Notes under the pieces: generated by a model
Told to the model about the DNA's origin: nothing
Databases searched by the model: none
What the model saw: the letters and a program-made list of their open reading frames with translations, nothing else
Shown: positions 12,901 to 44,856 of the stretch, in pieces
How positions within the stretch are numbered: position 1 is the stretch's first letter
Layout of the letters: the number at the start of each line of letters is the position of its first letter
Made by a program: the position numbers and the translations under genes
From: Sycobia sp. Sy_11
Taxonomy: Eukaryota; Arthropoda; Insecta; Hymenoptera; Epichrysomallidae
NCBI GenBank assembly: GCA_018907035.1
Contig: JACCIC010000035.1
Span: 2,412,001 to 2,476,000, forward strand
Reading direction: 5' to 3'
DNA: 64,000 bases

Positions 12901-14052
12901 CCTTGTGTATATGCACCTTGGAGACACGCTGCGGAAGCCCTGGATCGATTTTTCAAACGCTGCTAATGCGGCTGCTGCTACTCCTATTACTTCTGTTACT
13001 TTTCTTCTGTCAATTTTCTCATATGCACAGGCAGTAACCGCAGGTCATTATCGGAAGTCGCAAATGAATTATTTATTCATTAAATTTTTGATACTCTCGC
13101 GTATTATGAGCAAAGATGTAGATTGTGCTTGGTATCGTTCTCGTATGTTACCGAATATTAATTAGAATTTCTTACTTTAAAAAGTTCATTTAATAATTAC
13201 AGTGTAATGTTCTTTATGAGGCTTTCAAAAATATATATGAATTTATTATGCTGTGCAATTTTGCAGACAAAAAAGGTTCTTGCAACTTTAAACAAACTAA
13301 AGTTATTCTCGATACTTTCCATAATTATTCTCCTCGATGCAAATATCCTATATGCTTTAGATGAAAAGATATTCTTCGTTTACGTTATTTTAAGACTTAT
13401 AATATAAAACCATCATTGTGGTCATTTAATTAGTATTACAATACGTACAATAGCATTAGAGTTCAATAAAGTTAAATCCGATATGTTGTAATAAAAGTGA
13501 AGTTTTTATTATTAATAAAATACGAGTAAAAGCGTTGGAGTTTTTTTTCAAACAAATTATTTGCTGAACAAACATAAATAATGCTTCGTCAGCTGGCATG
13601 ATTTTTGCTCTCTAAATTTAACGAAAGCTAAATCAGCAGTACTCGTTCTCAATATACAATATTATAATATTTTATGTGCATGATCAACTAACAAGGATTA
13701 AATCGGTGATGGGATCACTGCGATTTAATTAAAATTACGCGAGTCCTGATAATTATAGGTTTAAAAATCATATAAAAATTCTGTTTATTGCAAAAATACA
13801 TTCTTTCCCAGGCATTCAAGATTGACATCCCCCTGATTCAGCGAGTGCAGAAATTCGGCAAATACTTGAGGGGGAAAGTTGTAGCGATTATGAAAAATAC
13901 AGCCATAAGCGTATAGCTTTTCCCCTTTAGTGTTTGTTTTATATAACTACATCTAGAAGAGCACTTGAAATAATACAGATTTAATTATGTTACTCTAATA
14001 TAATTTTGTCACATGGGTGACGTGATTAATTCCAAATTTTATTTTGTTTCAG
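12901..14052. other. 5' intron sequence of kismet
   Basis: The DNA becomes AT-rich again and no coding sequence is visible. It ends in a pyrimidine-rich splice acceptor (AG at 14051-14052) before the first kismet coding exon, so it is probably the 3' part of a large first intron. Confidence 0.5.
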
Positions 14053-14156
14053 AAGACACAGAGAACCAATGATGGGAACGCTAGCAGTATTAAAGAAAAC
14101 TGTTCGATACTCCCACAAGCCCGACAAGGAGGAGCAGAGTCGTGCAGCGTAAAGAC
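14053..14156 (+). other. kis: kismet 5'UTR portion of first coding exon
   Basis: The exon starts after a TTTGTTTCAG acceptor ending at 14052. In the kismet frame there is a stop at 14091-14093 and no ATG between it and the ATG at 14157, so this piece is untranslated in that frame. A different-frame open stretch from 14044 has no family similarity and is not used. Confidence 0.7.
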
Positions 14157-34551
<20,395 letters not shown>

Positions 34552-35165
34552 ATGTGACCTAGTGGATCGAGTGTTTTAATCGGAACTTTTTAGTCTGACA
34601 TAAGATATGATTAGTACTAGATATTAAAAGTGATCCACCGAAAAGACGATAAGACTTTTAAGAAAAAAAAAAGCGCGCGTAGAAGTGATTCTTAATATTT
34701 GGCTAGAGACAAACTATAACTAATATAGTGAAATTGATTATTTAAAAAAAAAATATATACGTGAAAAACAGAAAATACAGAGTGAAACAAACGCGTGATA
34801 AACCACATTCAAGGGCGGGCAATAGTATTTTGTGATGTAATCCTTTGTGTGGTAATTAATCTTAATTACATAACGTTATAATGACGAGATATAATTTTGT
34901 TAAATTTATTATCCTTCTTTGATCCTATTGGTTTTCACCAGGGACTGTTTTGTATAACTGCTGCTACATACATTAAATCTATACGCATAATAGTGTAATC
35001 ATAGTATGTCAAACGTAAACTAGTAATAACTTGTTAAACGAACCTGTAAATACTATACAATTCGCCTAGATATTGTAAGTGAAAACGTGTACTTGGAAAA
35101 ATGTATATAATGCAGTGTACTTTTAATTATATATTAGGTGAAATAATAAACGGCTTCTTTTGTTG
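34552..35165 (+). other. kis: kismet 3'UTR
   Basis: Noncoding sequence follows the TAA. The AATAAA at 35145-35150 is followed by a T/GT-rich stretch, so cleavage is likely near 35165. The next gene approaches from the opposite strand. Confidence 0.7.
35145..35150 (+). terminator. kis: polyadenylation signal AATAAA (kismet)
   Basis: Canonical hexamer with a downstream GT/T-rich element, about 595 nt after the stop codon. Confidence 0.65.
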
Positions 35166-35308
35166 TTTGCAGATATGAATTTCACTTGAATCAACGAATC
35201 AATGTTTATTAAATCAAAAATTTATTTGAAACAGTATAAGAGTAACTCTTCAAAATCGTCTCTGTATAAAAAGTTACATTAAATCCTGTTAAATGTAATT
35301 ACTTGTAC

Positions 35309-35314
35309 TTTATT
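35309..35314 (-). terminator. Prx6: polyadenylation signal AATAAA (Prx6)
   Basis: TTTATT on the + strand is AATAAA on the gene strand, about 27 nt past the Prx6 stop codon. This implies a very short 3'UTR converging on the kismet 3' end. Confidence 0.5.
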
Positions 35315-35340
35315 TCTTTGTCTTAACTTCCAAATCATTA

Positions 35341-36381
35341 TTAAACACTAGTTGGCTGTGGAACTATACGAAAATATGGTTTACCTGAAGGTAAAGACAA
35401 AATCTTGATATTGTTGCCATAATTTTGTTTTGCTTCCTCTTCAGATACAGTTGGTGCAACCATTACCGGTTCACCTTTCTATAAAATTATTTTTTAAAAC
35501 ATTAAATTAAAATAGGTAATATAATTTAATATTGTATTTTAAATTTACCTTCCAATCAACTGGTGTTGCTACATTAAACTTGTCAGTTAGTTGGAGAGAT
35601 TCAATTACTCTTAATATTTCACTGATTTATAAAATAAATTAATGAAAATATTTTAAAAAGTTGCTATATAGTCTTTAAAAAATAAAATATTGTTCTCACT
35701 CAAAATTTCTTCCTGTAGTAGCTGGATATAAAATTGAAAGGCGCATTTTTTTATTAGGATCAATTATAAATACTGCTCTTGCAGACACTGGTAAGCCTTG
35801 AGAATTTAATTCTGCAGGATCTAACATTCCTAAATTCATAGCTATATCTCTAGATTCATCTGCTATAATAGGATATGGAAATTCTTTTTCTGAAACTTCT
35901 CCATATGACTTAATATCCTAAAAATAAATTACTATTTTCCAATAACTTTGTAAATAATAATTTTATCTTTAAAATAAAATTTACAATTATTATTTAGAAT
36001 TTCCATAAATATATAAGATTTTATTTAATCATTTCAAAAATTTGAATGATATCTATTATTAAGTACCTCAATCCATCGTCGATGAGAATCAACAGAATTA
36101 CAGGAAATTGCAATAACTTTTATTTTTAATCTTTGAAATTCAGGCATTAGTTTAACAGCACGAGCTAATTCAGTAGTACATACTGGAGTAAAATCATTAG
36201 GATGAGAAAATAAGATTCCCCAACTACAAAAAAAGAATTTAAATTAATATCTAAGAGATAATTATTTTAAATTTATAATAATTTTTTTTTCTTACGAGTT
36301 CCCTAACCACTTGTGGAAATCAATTTCACCAATGTTTGTGTCTGCAATAAAATTTGGGAAAATGTCTCCCAAAAGAACCAT
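35341..36381 (-). CDS. Prx6: 1-Cys peroxiredoxin (Prx6)
   Basis: Thiol peroxidase that reduces H2O2 and phospholipid hydroperoxides in the cytosol; vertebrate Prx6 also has phospholipase A2 activity. Five coding exons on the minus strand: 36381-36296, 36223-36067, 35917-35700, 35621-35549 and 35478-35341, 672 nt, 223 aa, matching the family's ~220. The peroxidatic Cys is C44 in [13 protein letters not shown]23 and the GNSWG motif around S29 correspond to the lipase His/Ser of vertebrate Prx6. The C-terminal half carries [15 protein letters not shown] and ATPVDWKKGE, typical of the 1-Cys class. It is convergent with kismet. The call is firm; PLA2 activity is only inferred from conserved residues. 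Confidence 0.96.
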
Positions 36382-38072
36382 TTTACAGCTTATTTAAATA
36401 AATTACTGTAAATTAAATTAATTCAGTATACTTAAATAAGCAAAACTTGTTATTGTTAGTTTCCTTGACAACTATTAAAATTTGGTTGATTGTATTTTTT
36501 TCTTTCCACTTTCCTAATGCACAGCTGTACGTCTTCTGTAAGTATATTTATATGCCTGTCAATTATAATTCAGTAACCTCCATTTTGCAAGCCTCCATTA
36601 TGTCAGCATTTCAAATATGTGCTGAAGTTTGCTTGCGATTATTTGGATCATTTAAGTCTTCAAATTTTTTTTATATTATATTCACCGTTTTTTATACAAA
36701 AATAAACAAACTAAATTGTTTTTAATGGACCTGCACAGTATGTATATGAAAAATTATGAATATTGCATCTAATTTAAAACTTTAACTACCGGAAGTATGA
36801 TATAAATTAAATTTAAACAGTTTAGAATATTCTAAAATAAACGGGGAATAAAAAATTATTAGTATTATTAAAATTATAATCATGTTTATCAAAACATATT
36901 TTAATAATGTAAACACTTATATTTTCCTATAAATCGTGGAAAGCATATATGTACTGTAAGCTGTAACAGATACACCGGCCATTCCATCTCCATACCGTAC
37001 CCTTGAGCCTTGGCAAAATCTTGACATACCTATTATTCGGAGTTTCGGACTTTCGGAGCGTACTTCGGAGTTGGGGCTTCGCAGTGAAAATATTTATCAA
37101 AGTAAGTGAAAAATGCCTATAACTAACTATCGGGAGATGCTATCGGTATAATTTCAAGCCTAATTCTATATCCCAGTATACTGATGGTTATGGGTTTTTC
37201 ACGAGTCATCGCTATGGGATAGAAATAGAAATTAAGTGGTATGTCCGTAAGCCGTAACTCCGTAAGTCCGTATTGGCCGTCCTTATACCTGTTTGTACTA
37301 CCAGACCATACCAGTCTGCCAGTACCTGCCAGTACCTTCTTCGTACAAAAACCGTGTTACAAACCTATACAAATCATGTACTAGCATCGGCCACCGTGTA
37401 CCTATAGAAACAGGTACCGACAATGCTTGTAGTTTATTATCTCTGGGCACCATTGCCATATCAGAAATAAGATGAGTACTCATCTCTGATCAATATGATG
37501 CCACTATGTTACCTGATGTTACCAATGTTATCATGCTTATACCAGAGTCCACATACCAACAGGTGCGTATGTGCGCATGTGCTGATTGAAAACAAGGCTG
37601 TTGAGGTTGAACAGGCTTGAGGTTAAGCTTGAGTAACCGCACGTCACATCTGTGCTCCGGCTTCGGCTCCCGCTCCCGTAGTAGGCCGTTTAGTTCCGTT
37701 GGTTCCGTATTGTACGTTCTACTTTTGGTTCTATAAACACAATGATCAGCTATAAGCTACTGCTCTAGCTGTGTTATGGTCTGCTACGATCTTATTGATA
37801 TGATATACGATGGTTTGATGGATGATTGATAGGCCGATGGCTGACTGAGGCTGACATATCTACATATATATATATATATAGTAAAAATAACTATAATTGA
37901 CTACTGAAGGAGGGACAGCTACTGGGTACTGACTACTAGAGCAGTAACTATTGAGCAGTCAGTTAAGGACTACGGTCAGCTACGGCAGGCTACGGTATGT
38001 AATGTAGTTACGTACCATATATAAACTACAATTTGTAATATATGTAATATCAACTATTACACGATGTTATCA

Positions 38073-38136
<64 letters not shown>

Positions 38137-38596
38137 AAAATAGAACATCAATTTTCTAATTTTAATTATTTATAAGATTAATCTATTTTTTAAATTGATG
38201 TGAATAGCTTACTATAAACCTAATAAAATGATTTATATAAAAATTCAGATTTCTCAGTCAATTAAAATTTGAGGGTAAATGCCGTTAAGTAGAGCAGGGT
38301 GAAATAGCGGCGGTGGCAGCCATGCTTCAATTTGTAAACAAAAGTGTTTGAGATATAGGACATCGTGCGTGTGGTAACGAATGTAACGAAGATAAACTAC
38401 TACTAGTACAAAATTAAAGTCATGTAGGTATCTGTCTTCATGTTAAATTTTCTTAAATACTAAAAAAATCAAATTTATAATGAAAGAAATAACAAAACAT
38501 ATAATTATAGCACCTATATAAAATCGAATTATCAGAATAATTATCAAATTTTGGTAGAATTGTGTAAATCTTCTTTTAAATTTTTATAATTCGATA
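36382..38596. other. intergenic region Prx6 / ENKD1 (divergent)
   Basis: About 2.2 kb between two divergently transcribed genes. AT-rich near Prx6. From about 37.0 to 38.0 kb it has degenerate TACCAG/CTACGG-type short repeats and no conserved ORF. A (TA)n tract lies at 38074-38134, and a GC-richer patch with GGCGG (about 38300-38330) lies just upstream of the ENKD1 start and is promoter-like. Confidence 0.5.
38074..38134. repeat. (TA)n microsatellite
   Basis: TA tract of about 61 nt, roughly 460 bp upstream of the ENKD1 start codon. Confidence 0.96.
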
Positions 38597-40833
38597 ATGA
38601 TGCGCGAAACAAGAACATTAAAAGGACTTTTTCCAGATCCAAGTAAGTGCCTGTTTATAATTTCTACTATTTAAATAAAATTAAATATGATTCTTTCTTT
38701 TTAGAACCTCCAAGTCGTAAAAATTTTATTAAAGAGAATGTAAAAAATTTACGTAAAATTGAACACTTCCACACTAATAATAAAAATGCCAAGGATTTAA
38801 AATTACCAGTTTTGAAACAAATACAAAATGCTAAGCGAGATAGTAATGAAATTATTAATAAAAACGATAGACAATATTTAAAATCAGAAGAAACTCTTGA
38901 AAATGGAATAGCAAAATTATTAATACCAGAATCATTACATAAAAATTTAGATAACAGAAAAAAGAGTGCTCCTATAATTTCAACAAAAAAATCAACTTCG
39001 AATAAATTATCTAGATCATCTGTAAATGGAAATATAAAAAAACATGATAACTTTTCTGAAAGTATTGAATCTAAAAATAATAACTATACAACATTAAAAA
39101 CGCATTCAAATAGAAATATGCTGCATGAAAAAATAAATAAACATATGAATAAAGATGAGAATAATATAAAATGTAAGAATCAAAGTGTACAGACTATAGA
39201 TACAAATGACATTAATACTTTATATTCAGAAGGCATTATTAGGTATATTATACAATTTATATTAATTTTTCAGAATAATTAAGATTCACCTTATGAAATT
39301 ATTTGTTTCTAGATATCCCTCTAAAGGAAATAAGGAGATGCAAAAATACAAACTTTCAGATAGAGGGGATACGACACAAATTTCAGATTCTAATGAAACA
39401 GAAACTAAGCATTTTTCTGAACGCTCATTTAATGATACTCTGAATTGTACTAAACCAAATAAGGAGCGGGTTCCTTTAGCAAGTAAATTGGTATCGCAAC
39501 TTAATAATAGTGAACCACCACCAAGTTATCGTATAGGAGTGGTCCCAAAGTATGTAATTAATTGTATTAAATGAATAAATATTTTTATCGGTCTTACAGT
39601 TTTTCTAATATAATATATTAACTAAAATAATGACAGACTGTCCTCGTATATTTTTACCCCGAAGAATCTGAAATAAAACTCATTACTAAAAATAAATTAG
39701 ATTAAAAATTAAAAATAATAAAATAAAATAATAATAAAATAAAATACAAATAATAAAAATAATGAACTACATTCTATGTTAGTAAAGGACAACCTGACTG
39801 CCTCCACCACCTTTTCTCCTTTGGTTTCCGACGCTTCGAACCACTACGGTTCATCTTGAGGAACTAAACTGAAGATGAATGAATAATGATAACTGAACTT
39901 ACTAAACTAAAATAAAGTGGAGGTAGTCAGGTTGTCCTCCACTAACATAGAATATAGTTTATTATTTTTATTTTATTTTATTTTATTATTTTTAATTTTT
40001 AATTTAATTTATTTTTAGTAATAAGTTTTATTTTAGATTCTTCGGGGGTGATAATAAACAAGGATATTCTGACTGTCATTATTTTAGTTAATATATTATA
40101 TTATAAAGATTGTAAGACCGATAAAAATATTTATTAGTATAATTCAAAACAGTCGACATAATTATAATTTTTAATATTAATTATATTCTTCTTATGAATA
40201 GTTTTATATTTTTAACTATTTATCTCAACTAATTAAGTTTATTTGGATATCTATTTATTATGAAACAATATTGAAAAGTTAAATGCTTTTCATAATCTAA
40301 ATGTTTCTTTAATAACTAAATATTTAATTATATTCTAATATAAAATTCAAAAAATATCTTTGCTAAATTTAATTTCATAGCATGGTTTATCAAAATATTG
40401 GCGATTTATATTTAAATTAAATATTATTATTTATTATTAATAATTTTTTGTTAAAAATTTTTTTTATAAAAATAGGTATATCACAGAAAGAAAGGAAGCG
40501 TTACAAAAAGAAAAATTAGCTAAAACGGCAGCTAAACAAACAGATTGCCCTAGTGGACATGTTCCACTTCCAGATAATGAACGTAAAGAAACCCTTAACA
40601 TGTTAAAAAAAAGTAAGTTCGTAAGAATAATTTTTATATAATAATTTTTATACAAAAATATTTTTCTTATAGATTATCAAGAGTATGTGAATGAATTAAA
40701 TAATTTGCCTATAAAAACAGATACTCTAAAATCTCAGAAAAGAAAAATGGAAATAGAAAAGCAATTGACACAATTAGAAGAAGCAATTAAAGTTTTTTCT
40801 AGACCAAAAGTTTTTGTTAAAGTTGAGTCGTAA
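38597..40833 (+). CDS. Enkd1: enkurin-domain protein, ENKD1-like
   Basis: Probable microtubule/cilium-associated protein. Vertebrate ENKD1 acts at centrioles and on spindle and ciliary microtubules. Five exons: 38597-38642, 38705-39242, 39313-39549, 40476-40612 and 40673-40833, 1,119 nt, 372 aa. The N terminus has the SRKNFIKENVKNLRKI segment shared with ENKD1. The middle is a low-complexity K/N/S-rich linker. The C-terminal enkurin domain spans roughly 270-372, starting at PPPSYRIGVVPKYI and running through CPSGHVPLPDNERKETL to the terminal FSRPKVFVK. Two adjacent ATGs (38597, 38600) could serve as start. Classical enkurin is the alternative, but the C-terminal FSRPKVFVK and the length fit ENKD1 better. 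Intron 3 contains a 562-bp palindromic element. Confidence 0.85.
39574..40135. mobile_element. foldback/MITE-like element with ~230-bp inverted arms
   Basis: The outer ends form a perfect 25-bp inverted match, and similarity runs inward for about 230 bp per arm (39574-39807 against 39917-40135) with small indels, around a ~109-bp loop. No ORF is present. It lies in the third intron of the ENKD1-like gene, in a region free of splice signals used by the gene. It looks like a non-autonomous DNA transposon or foldback element; I could not identify a superfamily or a certain target duplication. Confidence 0.85.
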
Positions 40834-41029
40834 TTAACTTGATATTTTGTAAAATTCAATTCGTAATATGTTATTTATACTAATTAATATCATTAATGAG
40901 TCCAATTTCTATTGTTAACATTCTTTTTTGAAAAAATGTAAATAATATTTTCATCTACTTATAATTAAATTATGTATTGTAATTTTTATTTGAATGATAA
41001 TAACAATGACATATTAAGTACAAAAAAGA

Positions 41030-41064
41030 AATAAAAGTATTTTTCTAAAATATAGTTATTTATT
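41030..41064. terminator. facing polyadenylation signals of ENKD1 (+) and NME6 (-)
   Basis: AATAAA on + at 41030-41035 (about 200 nt after the ENKD1 stop) and AATAAA on - at 41064-41059 (about 112 nt after the NME6 stop). If both are used, the 3' ends overlap or nearly touch. Confidence 0.55.

Positions 41065-41067
<3 letters not shown>

Positions 41068-41112
<45 letters not shown>
41068..41112. repeat. (TA)n microsatellite
   Basis: TA tract of about 45 nt between the NME6 stop codon and its putative polyadenylation signal, so probably in the NME6 3'UTR. Confidence 0.95.
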
Positions 41113-41119
<7 letters not shown>

Positions 41120-41175
41120 CATACATATATAATACATAGTTAATAGCCTTATATTAACAATAAGAATAGTTAAAT

Positions 41176-41991
41176 TTATAGCTTATGATTTTCTTTTGCA
41201 TTTAAAATATTTGTATCTACTTTATGTACAAATAAGATGGGGTCAAATTGAATTTGTCCTGATTGAAAAAACTTTTCTTCATTTTGATACCAATTTGATA
41301 TATTAAAATTTTTAAAAAAGACAGCTATTTCTTTTCTTGCTGACTCTTCAGAATCTAAAAAATTATAAATACAATATTTCTTTAATTATTTTTTACAACT
41401 GAAATTTCTTACAAATAAAATTTGTACCAGATCCATGAGCTGCATTTCTGGTGTCTGATAGTCCAAAGAGACCTCTTATGGAATTTGGAGCTGAATATTG
41501 AGCTTGGTAAACTTTTGTAGGACCTAGTAGCTGTCGCCATTTAATTATACCATTCTGATTAGCTAAAATATGTATATCAGAAGGTCCACTACACATAAAT
41601 GTTATAAGTCTATTATAAAAAAATTTTTCTTTATGTTCTTTATAAAAATCTTCAGCTTCCACATTGTTAATTATAGTTCTAACTGACCTTACAACTTTGA
41701 AATCATTAATTAGTATTATTTCTCTGATTTTCTGAAAATACAAACAATGATATGAATAATAGATTTATAAAACGGAATAAATTAATACATTGTTATACAT
41801 ACAGCATGTAATTAAAACTATTCAATTTATAACAAAAATATTTATTTAATTTGATAATTAAAAACAAATTAATTTTAGTACAAAATTAAATAAAAAGGTT
41901 AGAAAAATACCTGCAATGCAAACGGAGATTTCACAACATGTGGTTTAAGTATCGCAAGTGTCAATTGCAACGAAGATTGAGTAATCATCAT
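41176..41991 (-). CDS. NME6: nucleoside diphosphate kinase, NME6-type
   Basis: Group II NDP kinase family member; vertebrate NME6 is linked to mitochondrial nucleotide supply. Three minus-strand exons: 41991-41911, 41731-41428 and 41354-41176, 564 nt, 187 aa (human NME6 about 190). The order of conserved motifs is LTLAILKPH near the N terminus, QLLGPTKVY, SIRGLFGLSDTRNAAHGSD, and a C-terminal WYQNEEKFF. The phosphorylatable active-site His is H126 in the NAAHGSDS motif. The start is the first of two consecutive ATGs; an ATG a few bases upstream runs into a stop. It is convergent with the ENKD1-like gene. Enzyme activity is inferred from the conserved His; some NME6 proteins have weak activity. 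Confidence 0.95.
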
Positions 41992-43697
41992 AACATATTT
42001 GAATTTTTTGAGTCTCTATATTTAAGCACGATTTTACTTATCACAGATGTTTTAAAATTATGATTAAAGCTATGTATTGAAATTCTCATTGCGGTATATG
42101 TGATATTTAACACTGCTTAACAAAGAAGTATCTATCCATATAATCATTCTATAGTCCTATCTTAGTATCAGTATTTATTACTATCAATATAATTTATGCA
42201 AAAGTTTTTCTTAATTTCAACAATATTGTACATAAGAAATCTAAAAAGTTTAATACTATTAGATAGTTGAATAATGAAAAAAAGGCAAAATGCTGTTGCA
42301 AAAACGTTGTCTTAGTTTTCGGAACTTTACTAGTTTAAAAAGCTATGTAGGATTTAACATGGTAATAACACCTAATGAAACATAATATCAGATTATCAGT
42401 ACCAGTCAGTACATATTCTCTGCTACATAGGTAATAACAAAGTAGCACATGAGCTGAAGCTGTCTGAAACCTGAAGGCTGCTCATTATCTGTTAAGTCTG
42501 GTTTAAGCAGGTTTCAATCCCTTCAGTTGCTCTTGATTCTGACACCATGGTTGGAGCATTGAGCATGATCACGTGACATGTTACAAGGGTAGGGGGTAGC
42601 AGGGGGTTATAGATATTTAATTTATTATATATTACAAATATTTTATATAAAAATAAATAAAATTAATGACCTTCGTATCAGTATTCATATTTTATATATA
42701 ATTAATGCATTTCACGTGTTATACCTTTGTTACACTGCACGTTCTTTCAACCCTCATGCTCTGTATACTGGACGGTCTCTACTCGCATCCCTATGTGAAT
42801 ACGCAATGCGTTATACGGGTGGGTTCTCTGATTCGCTATAAGCAATAATATATTTCTGTATCAAGCGCAATACAATTAATTCCAACTTTGTTTTTTGGTA
42901 AAGATTGAAGCTTCATATTTAGTTTCTGATCTAATTATTATAATTTTATGTGATATCTGTCTTTATGTGATATTTAAATACTTATACCCTTCTTCCATAT
43001 GCTTAAATCTAAGATACCATTTACTTACTATTTTTATTCCTAATTCTTTTAGAAAAGTCAGATTGGTATACCATTTATTCTAAATGTATAAATGACGTGG
43101 AAATGAAGAATATTTTTTATCAATATACATCAAAGTATTTTATAAATATTTTATATAAGATGCATAATACAATTTATAGTGACTTAAACTTATGAGATCT
43201 CAAATACATTATAAATTTTTTTGGCTTTTGTTAAAGATTTAACTTGTAATTTAACTAGATTCCATCCAATTTAACAATAAAAATATGATACCAAAATTAT
43301 TTACTTGTTATACGTTAGTAGATTTTGTAAAATACATTATTTAACTTTGTATTTATATTGTTTTGTTAATTTTTCCTTTCTACTATTCAATTCAAATTTA
43401 TCTATTTCAAGTATAAAAATATTCAATAGGTCAATTACAGCTACAAATAATTTCTTTATTTTTATTAACTTGATAGATAAACATGTATATATATTTATAA
43501 TTTTATTTATAAAAAATTATGTTCCTATTTATGATTTAATATTTTACATTCTTATAACATATCAATTATCTATTTCAGCTGTTATTCTCATTATGCCGAA
43601 TATTAAAAAATGCTTTTCCAAAACACCGTCCTTCTGAAAATTAAAAAATTACAATTTAATATATATATTTTTAAGAAAATATTTATTTCAATTTTAG
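41992..43697. other. intergenic region NME6 / RPP30
   Basis: About 1.7 kb, mostly AT-rich, with a GC-richer patch at about 42.4-42.85 kb that contains an ATCACGTGAC E-box near 42569. No conserved ORF or RNA gene is seen; open frames here are short and AT-driven. Confidence 0.5.
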
Positions 43698-44791
43698 TTA
43701 CAAACCTGCTTTTAATATTAGATTATGAGCTTCTTGAACTATAGACACTTTGGCTTTCATTTCATTTAAACCTAATAATCTAGCTCTAATTATTAAGATA
43801 TAAGAAAATTAAGTTGTATAAACTTTTCTCTAGATTTATATAAATATTTTAAAAGGATACAAATTAACTATGTCATATGGATTTCTAATCAATAATATAT
43901 TATTTGCACCACTTGATATAATTACATTCTTGAAAAGAAAAACAGTCATAATTATTACAAAATTATTTCAAAACAAAAACTGACTTATGAATATTAATTA
44001 TATTTAATATACCTTGCTTTTACCAAATGTGTAAAATAAATGTGCAAAATGAATCGCTAATTTTCGAGTTGTATTTTGAATAAGATTAGAATACTGAATT
44101 TCAAAATATGTTTTTCTCTCTGTTGCTTGTAAATATAACTTTCTATTCAATTTTAAGCCAACACATGTTGAATTTATTGAAATTATATCTGCATTTAGTT
44201 GAGAACAAGCATACTAAAAGCATATTTGTAATATAATTTTAACTTTATCAGTAATAAAGCCATACTCACTTGAAATGCAGCCTGAGTTTTTGGAATAACT
44301 GCATATAAATTATATTTCTTAAGAATAGGCAATTGATTCTAAAAAATGTTAAATAAAAGATATATTTTTCAGTAGTAGTACTACTAGAAAATGCAATTAA
44401 TATAAATCAATTATTTTCAAACCAAAGAATGTGTTTTTACTGGATCTGAGAAAGAAAAAGTAATTCTATTTAATATATTAAGTTTTCCTTTAAATTCTTC
44501 TCGTAAATAATCTACGTTAATAGGATCAGGTACTGCAGAAGCTCCACAAGCAACATCATCAGATTTCAACTTTTTCTTTTTTTGGTTATCGAATACTGTT
44601 TCATCTACATTTTGATTTATTGCAACTGTATTATACCCAACTATTTAGTAAAAGGAATAATGATAAATTATATGAATACTTCAGTTTTTAAAAATATAAT
44701 ATTCACCATTTAATAAATGATATAAAAGTTCTTTTAATTTTTGTTCATTCTCGCATTCATTTATGCATAAGTCACATATACCGTATTCCAT
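43698..44791 (-). CDS. Rpp30: ribonuclease P protein subunit p30
   Basis: Protein subunit of nuclear RNase P/MRP, needed for 5' maturation of pre-tRNA. Six minus-strand exons: 44791-44707, 44640-44423, 44338-44270, 44213-44013, 43928-43861 and 43785-43698, 729 nt, 242 aa. Family features in order: GYNTVAINQ, NRITFSFSDP, YNLYAVIPKTQAAFQYAC, DIISINSTC, YFEIQYSNLIQ, the signature NVIISSGAN, NPYDIVNLARLLGL and a short tail. The human protein has about 25 more residues, mostly at the basic C terminus, so this form ends early. The start ATG is the only one giving the conserved N-terminal part. ATG3 lies upstream in divergent orientation, separated by two transposable elements. Confidence 0.95.
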
Positions 44792-44856
44792 GGTTTTGGG
44801 AGCTTTGAAATTAGTCACAGTCTCAGAGAAAGAGAGATGAGGAGTCCTCTTAAGTC

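Noticed and set aside
43305..43637. 110-codon AT-rich + open frame in the NME6/RPP30 gap
   Set aside because: Hydrophobic composition follows from AT-rich codons; no conserved motif, splice site or neighbour supports it.
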